A stretch of DNA of 64,000 bases from Pseudonocardiales bacterium (GTDB lineage: Bacteria > Actinomycetota > Actinomycetes > Mycobacteriales > Pseudonocardiaceae), in contig JAHEXI010000007.1 of the NCBI GenBank assembly GCA_023252195.1, positions 41,872-105,871 of the forward strand, given 5' to 3'. Every line of letters starts with the position of its first letter. The first letter of the stretch is position 1. The notes under the pieces are model-generated. The model was not told the origin of the DNA. It did no database searches and worked only from the letters and a program-made list of their open reading frames with translations. Shown here piece after piece: positions 8,944 through 18,920 of the stretch. The position numbers and the translations under genes were made by a program.

Positions 8944-9477
8944 ATGATGACTACCGAGATCTTGTGGCGCATGCCCGGGAAGATGACACAGTTAGAACAA
9001 CGCAGCCTTGAGTCACTCGTCGAAGAAGTGGCAGACGAATTCGTTCCACCGCTAACTACTCGAAGCAGCACAACCCAGGCGGTGCTAGCGAGTGCCAGTG
9101 GCAGCGCATCGAGTAGCTACTTTGATGAATTGCTCATGCAACATTGCCTACTGCTAATCGAGTGCGACCAGCTGCAAGGGTTTCTTTCGTTCCGAACCTT
9201 TCACCGCGACAACCGCTTGCCGCAGATAGGAATCTGCATCTACGTGAGTACCATTTCTGTTCGTCCCGCGGCGCGAGGACGCGGACTTGCTCGCCTGCTA
9301 TACCAGAAGCTTTTAGGGCTTCCCGAGGCATTGCCTACATGGATTCTTCTACGCACACGGTCCACCAGCACTCATCACCTACAACTGTTAGATACCCTCG
9401 GATTCAAGCATCTCCTTACCGTTCCTAATGACCGGGATCCTAGGGCCGACAGTATCTACCTGGGGCGCAAGCGCTAG
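8944..9477 (+). CDS. GNAT-family N-acetyltransferase
   Basis: ISVRPAARGRGLARLLYQKLLG acetyl-CoA loop and TLGFKHLLTVPND. Confidence 0.7.
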   Translation: MMTTEILWRMPGKMTQLEQRSLESLVEEVADEFVPPLTTRSSTTQAVLASASGSASSSYFDELLMQHCLLLIECDQLQGFLSFRTFHRDNRLPQIGICIYVSTISVRPAARGRGLARLLYQKLLGLPEALPTWILLRTRSTSTHHLQLLDTLGFKHLLTVPNDRDPRADSIYLGRKR

Positions 9478-9572
9478 CAGCATCCCGCTCAACTTCGCGG
9501 AGCGATAACCCTCATATCTATGGACAAGGGCAAGTCGAGCCGACCAGCCAAGCCGAGTGTGGTATCCGCTCG

Positions 9573-9690
9573 GTGGACCGGTCGTCAGTCCTGCTCGACC
9601 TGGCGAAGATCCTGCATGTTGATGTCGAGTCGCTGATCGGCCGGCCAGGCAGCTCGCCCCGAACGGTGGAGCGGTTACCCAGGCCTGGAC
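9573..9690 (+). pseudogene. XRE-family HTH regulator N-terminal fragment
   Basis: VDRSSVLLDLAKILHVDVESLIGRP, then loss of similarity. Confidence 0.4.
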
Positions 9691-9874
9691 TCCGTCCGGC
9701 AGGTCATGACCCACAAGAGGAGCCCGGACGCCGGCCATCCCGGTCTGGGCGGAACCTGTCCATGGATCTGTCCCATGGACTCGCCGCCCCGGTGCCACTG
9801 CAGCACGATGTGCGATCGAGCTGGATACCGTAGTCGCTCGTCGTCTACTGGCGCCGGTTGAATTCGGTGACTCA

Positions 9875-9904
9875 AATCCGTCAGGTCGTGGGTTCGATCC
9901 TCAC
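9875..9904 (+). repeat. Second tRNA-3'-end-like direct repeat (att-like)
   Basis: aatccgtcaggtcgtgggttcgatcctcac; 26 nt identical to 5074-5099. Confidence 0.65.
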
Positions 9905-10153
9905 CGCTGACTTGGCTGGATAACCCGGCTGGACCATCGCGCGGTGCGCGCCGAACCGTTCGGCTAGCCCTAGCAGGTAGGCCGTACCAGCGCCCCCGGG
10001 GACGGGCGCTTTGGCGCTAGTACGGCGGTCGCGGCTGTGACCTGGCAAAGGCAGCACGCCACCAATTGTCGGTCGTACCGTGCGTGCTGGGTTACACACC
10101 GGCTTCCCCGACTACCGTGGCTGAGATCAGCTCGTCACCGATCCGGTTGGAGT

Positions 10154-12013
10154 GTGCCCGTGCCGGCCCCATTTCCGAACCTGCGTTCCCGCGTCACTAC
10201 CCACGGTCGCAACGCGGCGGGAGCGCGGTCGCTCTGGCGCGCCACTGGGATGACCGACGACGACTTCGGCAAGCCGATCGTCGCGATCGCTAACTCTTAC
10301 ACTCAGTTCGTGCCCGGCCACGTGCACCTCAAGGACCTCGGCGACCTGGTGGCGTCGGCGATCAGCGAGGCCGGCGGCGTGCCGAAGGAGTTCCACACCA
10401 TCGCCGTCGATGACGGGATCGCCATGGGTCACGGCGGCATGCTGTACTCGCTGCCCTCGCGTGAGGTGATCGCCGACGCCGTCGAGTACATGGTCAACGG
10501 CCACGCCGCGGACGCGCTGGTGTGCATTTCGAACTGCGACAAGATCACCCCGGGGATGCTCAACGCCGCGATGCGGCTCAACATCCCGACCGTCTTCGTC
10601 TCCGGCGGCCCGATGGAGGCCGGAGGGGCCGTCGTCGTGGGCGATACCGTGCACCCGTCCAGCGACCTGATTACCACGATCGCGGCGTCGGCGTCCCCGG
10701 CGATCGACGATGACGCGCTCGAGCTCGTCGAGCGCTCGGCGTGCCCGACCTGCGGGTCGTGCTCGGGCATGTTCACTGCGAACTCGATGAACTGCCTCAC
10801 CGAGGCGCTCGGGCTGGCGCTGCCCGGCAACGGCTCGACCCTGGCCACGCACGCGGCTCGCCGGGAGCTGTTCCTACAGGCCGGGCGCACAGTGATGGAC
10901 CTGGCCACGCGCTTCTACGGTGAGCGTGACGAGTCGGTGCTGCCGCGCTCGATCGCCACCCGGGAGGCGTTCGAGAACGCGATCGCGCTCGACGTCGCGA
11001 TGGGCGGCTCGACCAACACCGTGCTGCACATCCTCGCCGCCGCGCAGGAGGGCGAGATCGACTTCGACCTGGCCGCGATCGACGCGATCTCCCGCCGGGT
11101 GCCGTGCCTGTCGAAGGTCGCGCCGAACTCCGACTATCACATGGAGAACGTGCACCGGGCCGGTGGCATCCCCGCGATCCTCGGCGAGCTGTGGCGCGCC
11201 GGGCTGCTCAACACCGGCGTGCACACCGTGCACTCCCCATCGCTGGAGGCGTGGCTCGTGCAGTGGGACATCCGCGCAGCGAGCCCGTCCGACACCGCCG
11301 TCGAGCTGTACCACGCCGCGCCCGGCGGAGTACGGACCACGCAGGCGTTCTCCACGGAGAACCGCTGGTCCTCACTCGACACCGACGCCGCGGGTGGCTG
11401 CATTCGCGACGTCGAGCACGCGTATACCAAGGACGGCGGGCTCGCGGTGTTGCGCGGCAACATCGCCCCCGACGGCGCGGTGATCAAGACCGCGGGCATC
11501 CCCGAGGAGCTGTGGCACTTTTCCGGCCCGGCACTTGTCGTCGAGAGCCAGGAGGAGGCCGTCTCCGTCGTCCTGACCAAGAAGGTCAAGTCCGGCGACG
11601 TCATCGTCGTGCGCTACGAGGGGCCGGCCGGCGGACCGGGGATGCAGGAGATGCTGCACCCCACCGCGTTCCTCAAGGGCGCCGGGCTGGGCAAGGTCTG
11701 CGCGCTGATCACCGATGGCAGGTTCTCCGGCGGGTCGAGCGGCATCTCGGTCGGGCACATTTCCCCTGAAGCCGCCGCGGGCGGGGTGATCGGACTCATC
11801 GAGGACGGTGACACCGTCGTCCTCGACGTCGCGAGCCGCACGCTGGAGCTCCAGGTCGCCGACGAGGTGCTGGCCGAGCGCCGCGCCAAGATGGAGGCCA
11901 ACGAACGCCCATGGCAGCCGCGGAACCGTGACCGGCCGGTGACGAAGGCCCTGCGCGCTTACGCGGCGCTGACTACGAGCGCCGACAGGGGCGCGGTCCG
12001 CCGCATCTCCTGA
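10154..12013 (+). CDS. ilvD: Dihydroxy-acid dehydratase
   Basis: [49 protein letters not shown] start chosen by N-terminal similarity. Confidence 0.95.
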   Translation: MPVPAPFPNLRSRVTTHGRNAAGARSLWRATGMTDDDFGKPIVAIANSYTQFVPGHVHLKDLGDLVASAISEAGGVPKEFHTIAVDDGIAMGHGGMLYSLPSREVIADAVEYMVNGHAADALVCISNCDKITPGMLNAAMRLNIPTVFVSGGPMEAGGAVVVGDTVHPSSDLITTIAASASPAIDDDALELVERSACPTCGSCSGMFTANSMNCLTEALGLALPGNGSTLATHAARRELFLQAGRTVMDLATRFYGERDESVLPRSIATREAFENAIALDVAMGGSTNTVLHILAAAQEGEIDFDLAAIDAISRRVPCLSKVAPNSDYHMENVHRAGGIPAILGELWRAGLLNTGVHTVHSPSLEAWLVQWDIRAASPSDTAVELYHAAPGGVRTTQAFSTENRWSSLDTDAAGGCIRDVEHAYTKDGGLAVLRGNIAPDGAVIKTAGIPEELWHFSGPALVVESQEEAVSVVLTKKVKSGDVIVVRYEGPAGGPGMQEMLHPTAFLKGAGLGKVCALITDGRFSGGSSGISVGHISPEAAAGGVIGLIEDGDTVVLDVASRTLELQVADEVLAERRAKMEANERPWQPRNRDRPVTKALRAYAALTTSADRGAVRRIS

Positions 12014-12300
12014 GGCTTCAGCGCGATCCCACCCAAGTTCTGGGGGACCGGTCGTCTTCTCCCGCATACGCCCCTGACCCACTGTACTGGGGCACTGTTC
12101 GACGGCGAACCGGATCAGCTAGGTGCGCGCAGCGCGGCGACAGCGCTTATTACTCGACGTCATTCCCGGTACGCAACAGTCTCCCATAGAGTCGTCGATG
12201 TGCCGTCTTATCACGAGACGAGGAATTGCCTAGTTGCATCATCACGACGCGCCGCGTATCCGATACGCCATGCATTAATTCACCATGATATGATGCGCTC

Positions 12301-13827
12301 ATGCCCCGATATCTAGGACGCTGCTTCACTGTTGTGGCAGCATTTGTTACCGTTCTTGCGGCGACGGCGTGCTCGACACCACAAGGCGTCGCGCCGCAGG
12401 CGGTCGGGCCGCTCGCTCATCCGCTTGCGGACCCGATTTCTTCCGGCTTGGGGCTGACTCTTCAGGAGTTCGCGACGATACCGCCGTCGAAGCCGGACCC
12501 GTTGCCGCCGCCCGGTGACAACCTTGACCGTTGGGCTCGGATCAACTATTTGGGTGAGATCCCGGACGGTTCGGGACGCCTATTCGTACCCGACCTCAAC
12601 GGTAAGATGTACCTCATTAAAGATGGTAAGCCACAAGTGTACCTTGACGTCGGCGCGGAGTTCGCCCCGAACTTCTTGAATACCAAGAGTCTCTCAAACG
12701 GGTTAGTCTTCGCAGCTTTCGACCCGGAGTTCAGTAAAACTGGTAAATTTTACACCGCCCACACCGAGGCTGGCCCTGCGCTCAATCCGAAGGTCCCGCA
12801 AACCAAGATACCCGACCTGCCCTACCCGCAGGAGATGCCTGCTCAAGCTGTGGTGACCGAGTGGAAGGCAGCTGATCCAGCCGCGAGCACATTTAAGGGA
12901 ACGCGAAGGGAAGTGCTCCGGTTCGGATTCGCCGATACCATACATGGACTACAGCAGATCGGTTTCAACCCGACCGCACATCCCGGCGACAAGGACTACG
13001 GACTGCTTTATATTGCTGTCGGTGACGGTGGCGTGGTCGGTGAAGAGAGCCCGGGTATGGTGACCACGGTGCCCCAAGATCTGAGAGTTCCGCAAGGAAA
13101 AATCCTGCGAATCGATCCGCGGGGCACTAACGGTACCAACGGAAACTACGGAATTCCGCCGGACAATCCCTTTGTAGGCAAACCGGGCGTCGCCCTCAGG
13201 GAAATCTACGCCTCCGGTCTGCGTGATCCCGTCCGCTTCAGTTGGGATTCTGGTAACGGCCACCGGATGTTCCTAGCCAACATCGGCGAGCAGCAGATCG
13301 AATCGATCTATGAGGTGCACTCCGGGGACAACTTCGGCTGGAGCCAGCGGGAGGGCCCGTTTGTGTTCAAGGCCGGTGATCCCTCTTGTGGTGTCTTTAC
13401 TCCGCCTGCTGATGACAGCAAATACGGTTACACCTACCCTGTGGTGGCTTTCGCTCATAACCCACCGCCGGGTCAGCCGCCGTGCGAGACCAGTGGCCAC
13501 GCGGTGGTCGGTGGTTTCGTCTACCAAGGTAGCAGTGCGCCCGAGCTGCGCGGCAAGTATCTGTTCTCCGACTTCGTGCCGGGACGCGTGTTCTACGCCG
13601 ACACCCGACAGATGCACTCGGGCGGTAAATTAGCCACAATTTATGAGCTCGCGCTCTTTACGGACGGAGCGCAGCCGGTCACCATGCAGCAGCTTGCGGG
13701 GAACTCGCGAGTCGATTTGCGGTTCGGCGCCGATAGCCATGGCGAGCTCTATCTGCTATCTAAGGCAAACGGCAAGATCTGGAAAATCATCGGTACCCAC
13801 CGGACGTCGTCGCCGCCACCACGGTGA
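12301..13827 (+). CDS. PQQ-dependent sugar (glucose/sorbosone) dehydrogenase-like lipoprotein
   Basis: Lipobox ATACS; RIDPRGTNG, YASGLRDPVRFSWD, ADIGE-like ANIGEQQIESI, DNFGWSQREG. Confidence 0.75.
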   Translation: MPRYLGRCFTVVAAFVTVLAATACSTPQGVAPQAVGPLAHPLADPISSGLGLTLQEFATIPPSKPDPLPPPGDNLDRWARINYLGEIPDGSGRLFVPDLNGKMYLIKDGKPQVYLDVGAEFAPNFLNTKSLSNGLVFAAFDPEFSKTGKFYTAHTEAGPALNPKVPQTKIPDLPYPQEMPAQAVVTEWKAADPAASTFKGTRREVLRFGFADTIHGLQQIGFNPTAHPGDKDYGLLYIAVGDGGVVGEESPGMVTTVPQDLRVPQGKILRIDPRGTNGTNGNYGIPPDNPFVGKPGVALREIYASGLRDPVRFSWDSGNGHRMFLANIGEQQIESIYEVHSGDNFGWSQREGPFVFKAGDPSCGVFTPPADDSKYGYTYPVVAFAHNPPPGQPPCETSGHAVVGGFVYQGSSAPELRGKYLFSDFVPGRVFYADTRQMHSGGKLATIYELALFTDGAQPVTMQQLAGNSRVDLRFGADSHGELYLLSKANGKIWKIIGTHRTSSPPPR

Positions 13828-13956
13828 TCAAGTGGGGTTGCCGCAGCTGCCGGATGTGGCGCGAGTTCTCCCGCCGATGGGCCGGCACGGCTAGCGTTGC
13901 CATTACGGCCAGACTCGTGGTAGGCGGACGGCGATACACACCTGGAGGAGGGAGGG

Positions 13957-14385
13957 GTGGTGACTGATCACACTAGAACAATCTTGGAGGAGTCCGCGAC
14001 CATCGCGGTCGTGGGGCTGAGTACCAACGAGGCAAAGGCGGCTCACGCGGTGCCGGCGTTTCTACAGGCGATCGGATATCGGGTGATTCCGGTGCATCCC
14101 AGTGCCGTCGACATCCTGGGCGAGCGCGCGTACCGCAGCGTGACCGACATCGGTGAACCGGTCGATGTGGTCAACGTATTCCGCCCGGCGCAGGAAGCTC
14201 CTGAACTGGCCCGGCAGGCGGTGGCGATCGGCGCGAAGGCGTTGTGGTTGCAGCAGGGCATCCGCTCGGCCGAGGCGCGGCAGATTGCCGAAGACGGCGG
14301 CCTGCAGTACGTGGAGGCACGGTGCATGGGCAAGCTGGCGGCGTTCTACGGGATCACCAAGGCCCGGCAGGTAGCTCCGACATGA
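13957..14385 (+). CDS. CoA-binding domain protein (YccU-like)
   Basis: IAVVGLSTNEAKAAHAVPAFLQAIGYRVIPVHP...KALWLQQGIRS...CMGKL. Confidence 0.85.
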   Translation: MVTDHTRTILEESATIAVVGLSTNEAKAAHAVPAFLQAIGYRVIPVHPSAVDILGERAYRSVTDIGEPVDVVNVFRPAQEAPELARQAVAIGAKALWLQQGIRSAEARQIAEDGGLQYVEARCMGKLAAFYGITKARQVAPT

Positions 14386-16040
14386 TCAAGCCGGTGCTGC
14401 TCACGGTTGACGACGACCCCGGAGTATCCCGTGCAGTGGCTCGTGACCTGCGCCGTCGCTACGGCGAGAACTACCGCGTAGTGCGGGCCGACTCGGCCGC
14501 CCAGGCGCTGGAGGCGCTGCGGGAGCTGAAACTGCGCGGCGAGCCGGTCGCGGCGATGCTCGCCGACTACCGGATGCCACAGATGAATGGCATCGAGTTC
14601 CTCGAAGAGGCCATGGACATCTTTCCGCTGGCGCGCCGGGCGTTGCTCACCGCTTACGCCGACACCGACGCCGCAATACAGGCGATCAACGTGGTGGACG
14701 TGGACCACTACCTGCTCAAGCCCTGGGAGCCGCCGGAGGAGAAGCTGTACCCCGTCGTCGATGCGCTCATCGAGATGTGGCGTGCGCTGGGTGACCGGCC
14801 AGTGGAGGAGACGAAGCTGGTCGGGCATCGCTGGTCCAGCGAATCCTACCGGGCGCGGGATTTCCTGGCCCGCAATTCCGTTCCCTATCGGTGGTACAGC
14901 GTCGACGAATCGGAGGGGCGGCGGCTGTTGGATGCCGCGGACGCGGCCGTCGAGGACGTTCCAGTACTTATCACCGCGGAAGGTGCGGTGCTGCGGAACC
15001 CGTCGGACGCCGAAATCGCTGCCGCGGTCGGATTGTCGACCGAACCGGCCGCCGACTTCTACGATCTGATCGTCGTGGGAGCCGGTCCGGCGGGGCTCGG
15101 TGCGGCGGTCTACGGCGCTTCGGAGGGCCTGCGCACCGTGCTGGTCGAACGGCAGGCCACCGGTGGGCAAGCCGGACAGAGTTCACGGATCGAGAACTAC
15201 CTCGGCTTCCCCGACGGTGTGTCCGGTGCCCAGCTGACCGACCGCGCCCGTCGGCAGGCACAGAAGTTCGGCGCGGAGGTGCTGTCGACCCGCGAGGTCG
15301 TCGCGCTGCAAGCCAGAGGTTCCGCCCGCGTCGTGCGCTTCGGCGACGGCACCGAACTCGCGGCGCACGCGATCATTCTCGCGACCGGGGTGTCGTACCG
15401 GACGCTGGATGCACCGGGTATCGCCGAGCTCACCGGTCGCGGCGTGTACTACGGGTCTGCGATGACCCAGGGACCGTCGTGTGCAGGCGAAGACGTCTAC
15501 ATCGTCGGAGGCGCGAACTCGGCCGGGCAGGCCGCGGTGTTCTTCTCGCGCTACGCGCGTACGGTCACGGTGCTGGTGCGTGGTGCGTCCCTGCACGACT
15601 CGATGTCGCACTATCTGATCAAGCAGCTGGACGGGATCGATAACATCATCGTGCGTACCAGCACTCTGGTCGGGGCCGCGCACGGGACCGAACACCTCGA
15701 GAAGCTGACGCTGCTTGACCGCAATAGCGGTCAAGCAGACACGGTGTCCTCCGGGTCGCTGTTCATCTTCATCGGTGCCGCACCTCGCACCGAGTGGCTC
15801 GGCGAGGCCGTACGCCGGGATTCCCGGGGTTTCGTACTGACCGGTCCTGATCTGCTCATCGACGGACGCCGGCCCCCCGGGTGGCCGGTCGAGCGCGACC
15901 CCTACTACCTGGAGTCCAGCCTGCCCGGGGTGTTGGTGGCAGGAGACGCTCGGGCGGAGTCGGTGAAGCGGGTCGCCTCCGCGGTGGGGGAGGGCGCGAT
16001 GGCCGTCACCCTGGTGCATCGCTACCTGGAGGACCGGTGA
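14382..16040 (+). CDS. Response-regulator receiver fused to thioredoxin-reductase-like FAD oxidoreductase
   Basis: Receiver LLTVDDDPG...LADYRMPQMNG...LKPWEPP; FAD motifs IVVGAGPAGLGAAVYGASEGL and VYIVGGANSAGQAAVF; ATGA overlap with upstream gene. Confidence 0.85.
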   Translation: MIKPVLLTVDDDPGVSRAVARDLRRRYGENYRVVRADSAAQALEALRELKLRGEPVAAMLADYRMPQMNGIEFLEEAMDIFPLARRALLTAYADTDAAIQAINVVDVDHYLLKPWEPPEEKLYPVVDALIEMWRALGDRPVEETKLVGHRWSSESYRARDFLARNSVPYRWYSVDESEGRRLLDAADAAVEDVPVLITAEGAVLRNPSDAEIAAAVGLSTEPAADFYDLIVVGAGPAGLGAAVYGASEGLRTVLVERQATGGQAGQSSRIENYLGFPDGVSGAQLTDRARRQAQKFGAEVLSTREVVALQARGSARVVRFGDGTELAAHAIILATGVSYRTLDAPGIAELTGRGVYYGSAMTQGPSCAGEDVYIVGGANSAGQAAVFFSRYARTVTVLVRGASLHDSMSHYLIKQLDGIDNIIVRTSTLVGAAHGTEHLEKLTLLDRNSGQADTVSSGSLFIFIGAAPRTEWLGEAVRRDSRGFVLTGPDLLIDGRRPPGWPVERDPYYLESSLPGVLVAGDARAESVKRVASAVGEGAMAVTLVHRYLEDR

Positions 16041-17485
16041 GCACACCAGAGCGCGTCAGCCCAGCTACGTTGCGCACCCTGTTCCTGTTCGAAGATCTCG
16101 AGGACGAGCAGCTGCAGTGGCTGGTCGAGCACGGTCATGTGGAGAGTTACGGCGCAGGCACGGAGATCGCCACCGAGGGGCAGCCCGCGGAGTGGTTCTA
16201 CATCCTGCTGTCCGGCGCAATCACGCTCTCCCAGCTGGTCCGCGGCGATGACGTCGAGATCACCCGCGGTGATCAGCCTGGCGTGTATGCCGGAGCCACC
16301 CAGTTCTATCTGGGCAATCAGGTCTCACAGGTCTACACCATCTCAGTACGCACTACCGCGGACAGCGCTGTGCTGGCCCTGCCGGCAGCTGACTTCGCCG
16401 TGGTGTTTCGTCAGTGGTACCCCATGGCGACCCACCTGTTGCAGGGGATGTTCGTCGGGTTGCGTAACGCCGACGAGCTGGTCGGTCAGCGTGAGAGGCT
16501 GCTGTCACTGGGCAAACTGACTGCGGGCTTGACCCACGAACTGAACAACCCGGCGGCGGCTGCGGGTCGGGCGACCGTGGCGCTGCGGGAACGAGTTGCC
16601 GGGATGCGACACAAACTCGCTGTGCTCGCCGGGTCCGAGCTGCGAGCCGACGAGCTCAAGCAGCTCACGGCCATCCAGGAAGAGATCGTCGAGCGGATGT
16701 CCACTGTGCCGGAGTTGTCGCCGCTGCAGACCAGTGACCTGGAAGACGAGCTGACTGACTGGCTCGACGACAACCGTGCCACCTCCGGATGGGAGATCGC
16801 GCCGACCTTCGTCGCCGGCGGGGTCGGCGTCGACGATTTGCAGCGTGTTGCGGATGCGTTGGGCGCCCGTTATCTCGACGGTGCCCTCCGGTGGCTGGCT
16901 TACACGGTAGAGACCGAGACGCTGCTGGGCGAGATCGAGAACGCCACCGGTCGCATCTCCGCGTTGGTGGGCGCCGCCAAGCAGTACTCCCAGATGGATC
17001 GCTCGTCGCACCAATCCGTTGACGTTCATGACGGCCTCAATTCGACTTTGATCATGTTGAGCCGAAAGATCGGTGACCAGGTCAGGGTTGTCAAGGACTA
17101 CGACTGCGGCCTGCCGAAGGTCCCCGCCTACGCCGCCGAGCTGAACCAGGTGTGGACAAACCTCATCGACAACGCCGTCGACGCCATGCGCCGCTCAGGA
17201 ACCCTCACCCTGCACACGGCGCGCGACGGGGACCAACTGCTCGTCGAGATCCGTGATACCGGCCCCGGAGTTCCTGACGACATGCACCAGCAAATCTTCG
17301 AACCCTTCTTCACCACCAAACCAGTCGGCGAAGGCACTGGTCTCGGGCTGGACGTGTCCTGGCGCATCGTGGTCAACCGGCACGGCGGCAGTATGCGAGT
17401 GATCTCCGAACCGGGCGACACCCGGTTCCAGGTACGCCTTCCTCTTTCTGAGTCAACACATCGTCGACAACCAGCCGCCTCGTGA
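16037..17485 (+). CDS. cNMP-binding-domain sensor histidine kinase
   Basis: Crp/cNMP N-domain; H-box LGKLTAGLTHELNNPAAAAGRA; N-box WTNLIDNAVDAM; EGTGLGLDVSWRIV; GTGA overlap with upstream gene. Confidence 0.88.
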   Translation: MSTPERVSPATLRTLFLFEDLEDEQLQWLVEHGHVESYGAGTEIATEGQPAEWFYILLSGAITLSQLVRGDDVEITRGDQPGVYAGATQFYLGNQVSQVYTISVRTTADSAVLALPAADFAVVFRQWYPMATHLLQGMFVGLRNADELVGQRERLLSLGKLTAGLTHELNNPAAAAGRATVALRERVAGMRHKLAVLAGSELRADELKQLTAIQEEIVERMSTVPELSPLQTSDLEDELTDWLDDNRATSGWEIAPTFVAGGVGVDDLQRVADALGARYLDGALRWLAYTVETETLLGEIENATGRISALVGAAKQYSQMDRSSHQSVDVHDGLNSTLIMLSRKIGDQVRVVKDYDCGLPKVPAYAAELNQVWTNLIDNAVDAMRRSGTLTLHTARDGDQLLVEIRDTGPGVPDDMHQQIFEPFFTTKPVGEGTGLGLDVSWRIVVNRHGGSMRVISEPGDTRFQVRLPLSESTHRRQPAAS

Positions 17486-17587
17486 TCTCAGCGCCTCGAC
17501 GCCGGTTGGCTGTTTTCGCCGGACTCGTCACGCTGAGTGGTTGAGCAATACGGCGTGACGCGGAGTCCGGGAGTTCGTTAACGCGCC

Positions 17588-18412
17588 GTGAGCGCTCAGC
17601 AGGCCGCACCTCTCAGGTCCGTGCCTTTGGCCCGGCGGTTACCGCGGCGGGTCCGAGCAGCGTTGCTCGTGGTTCACGTCGTGGCGTCGGCGGGATGGCT
17701 GGGGCTCGACGGGGCGCTGGTTGCGTTAGAGGTGACTGGCCTGCACTCCGGTGATCCCGCGGTGCGAGCCGGGATCGCCCTCGCGATGGCCGTCATCGCC
17801 GGCTGGGTGCTGATCCCCGCGGTGTTCGTCTCGCTTTGCAGCGGCCTGGTGCTGGCGCTGGGAACATCGTGGGGTCTGACGCGACACTGGTGGTTGGTGG
17901 CCAAATCAGTGATCGCTGTCGTGCTGACCGCCACCGGGGCGGCGCTGATGCTGCCCCGACTACCCGAGGTCGTAGCCGGCGACGGTGCGCCGGCCCAGGG
18001 GCTGACGCTGGCTGCGAGGTCAGTAGCGCTGGGACTGTTGTTTACCGCGACGGCCCTGTCCGTGGTGAAACCGTGGGGGAAGACTGGGCTGGCGCGGTCA
18101 CGCGGGACTCAGCCGACGGCTGCCGCTCAGGGCACTGGCCTTGCACCGGCTACCCTGTGGTCGGACCGTACCGACGCACTCGACGACATTGGCCAAGAGG
18201 GTCCACGGTCGGCGCAGCTTCACGCTCTGCGCGGCCTTCGTGCTTTCCCCGGCGCGCCCGGCGGGCGGGTGCTGGTTCGCGGATCCCGGACGTGGATCGA
18301 TACCACCGCCCTCACCGACGCTGCCTCGGTTGCTCGACCGCAAGGTCAGCCGGCAGCCAGGAGCCGTCGGCCGCCGCAGCGGGGCCGGTCGCTCTCCCGA
18401 GCGCGGTCGTGA
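17588..18412 (+). CDS. DUF2269-like small integral membrane protein (C-terminus uncertain)
   Basis: Four predicted TM segments: VVHVVASAGWLGLDGALVALEVTGL..., KSVIAVVLTATGAALMLPRL. Confidence 0.55.
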   Translation: MSAQQAAPLRSVPLARRLPRRVRAALLVVHVVASAGWLGLDGALVALEVTGLHSGDPAVRAGIALAMAVIAGWVLIPAVFVSLCSGLVLALGTSWGLTRHWWLVAKSVIAVVLTATGAALMLPRLPEVVAGDGAPAQGLTLAARSVALGLLFTATALSVVKPWGKTGLARSRGTQPTAAAQGTGLAPATLWSDRTDALDDIGQEGPRSAQLHALRGLRAFPGAPGGRVLVRGSRTWIDTTALTDAASVARPQGQPAARSRRPPQRGRSLSRARS

Positions 18413-18528
18413 CCGAGCCACCGCGCGGGTGCGTTGCCCATCGTCTGCACGCCATCCCCAGAAAGCAACATCTGTACACAGCGTGTTGATGCCTCTCCCG
18501 CAGATCAGCCCCCCTACGGTGTCGTTCC

Positions 18529-18762
18529 GTGAGCCAGACGCCGATCTACGACCAGCTCCGCCGCGAGCGAATCAACGCCGATGTCCCGGCAGCAGGGGCT
18601 AGCCAGCACCGAGTTGATCACACTGGGCAACACCGCCTTCCCGCTGCGACGCAGGGCGCGGTGGCAGCGTTCGACCGGCCAGCGGGGGGACCGCCCGCAG
18701 GCCGCCACAGCCCGACAGCGCGGGACACGGCGCAGTTCTCCTGGTTCGAACTCCCAGGCTAG
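18529..18762 (+). CDS. Small hypothetical protein
   Basis: GTG start; MSQTPIYDQLRRERINADVPAA..., resembles short actinobacterial hypotheticals from memory. Confidence 0.35.
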   Translation: MSQTPIYDQLRRERINADVPAAGASQHRVDHTGQHRLPAATQGAVAAFDRPAGGPPAGRHSPTARDTAQFSWFELPG

Positions 18763-18920
18763 CTCGCAAGAGCTGTCGAACCCCTTCACCAGGGTGGCTG
18801 CGTCGGCGTGCAAGGTCAGCAGTTCTGGGACGGTCCCCGCGATGATGACTGCTGACGCCAACGAGTGAGAGACTGGAGCGGACGTTCCGCTCCTACCGAT
18901 TGACACCGAGGAATACGCCT

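Larger units (their letters stand above)
5074..9900. mobile_element. Decayed integrative element flanked by tRNA-derived 26-bp direct repeats
   Basis: aatccgtcaggtcgtgggttcgatcc at 5074-5099 and 9875-9900, with truncated integrase adjacent to the left copy. Confidence 0.6.

Noticed and set aside
11104-11769. 221-aa ORF overlapping ilvD
   Set aside because: Same-strand shadow frame with Arg-rich composition.
18514-18906. 130-aa minus-strand ORF upstream of metH
   Set aside because: No recognisable domain and it overlaps a small plus-strand ORF; not enough support.
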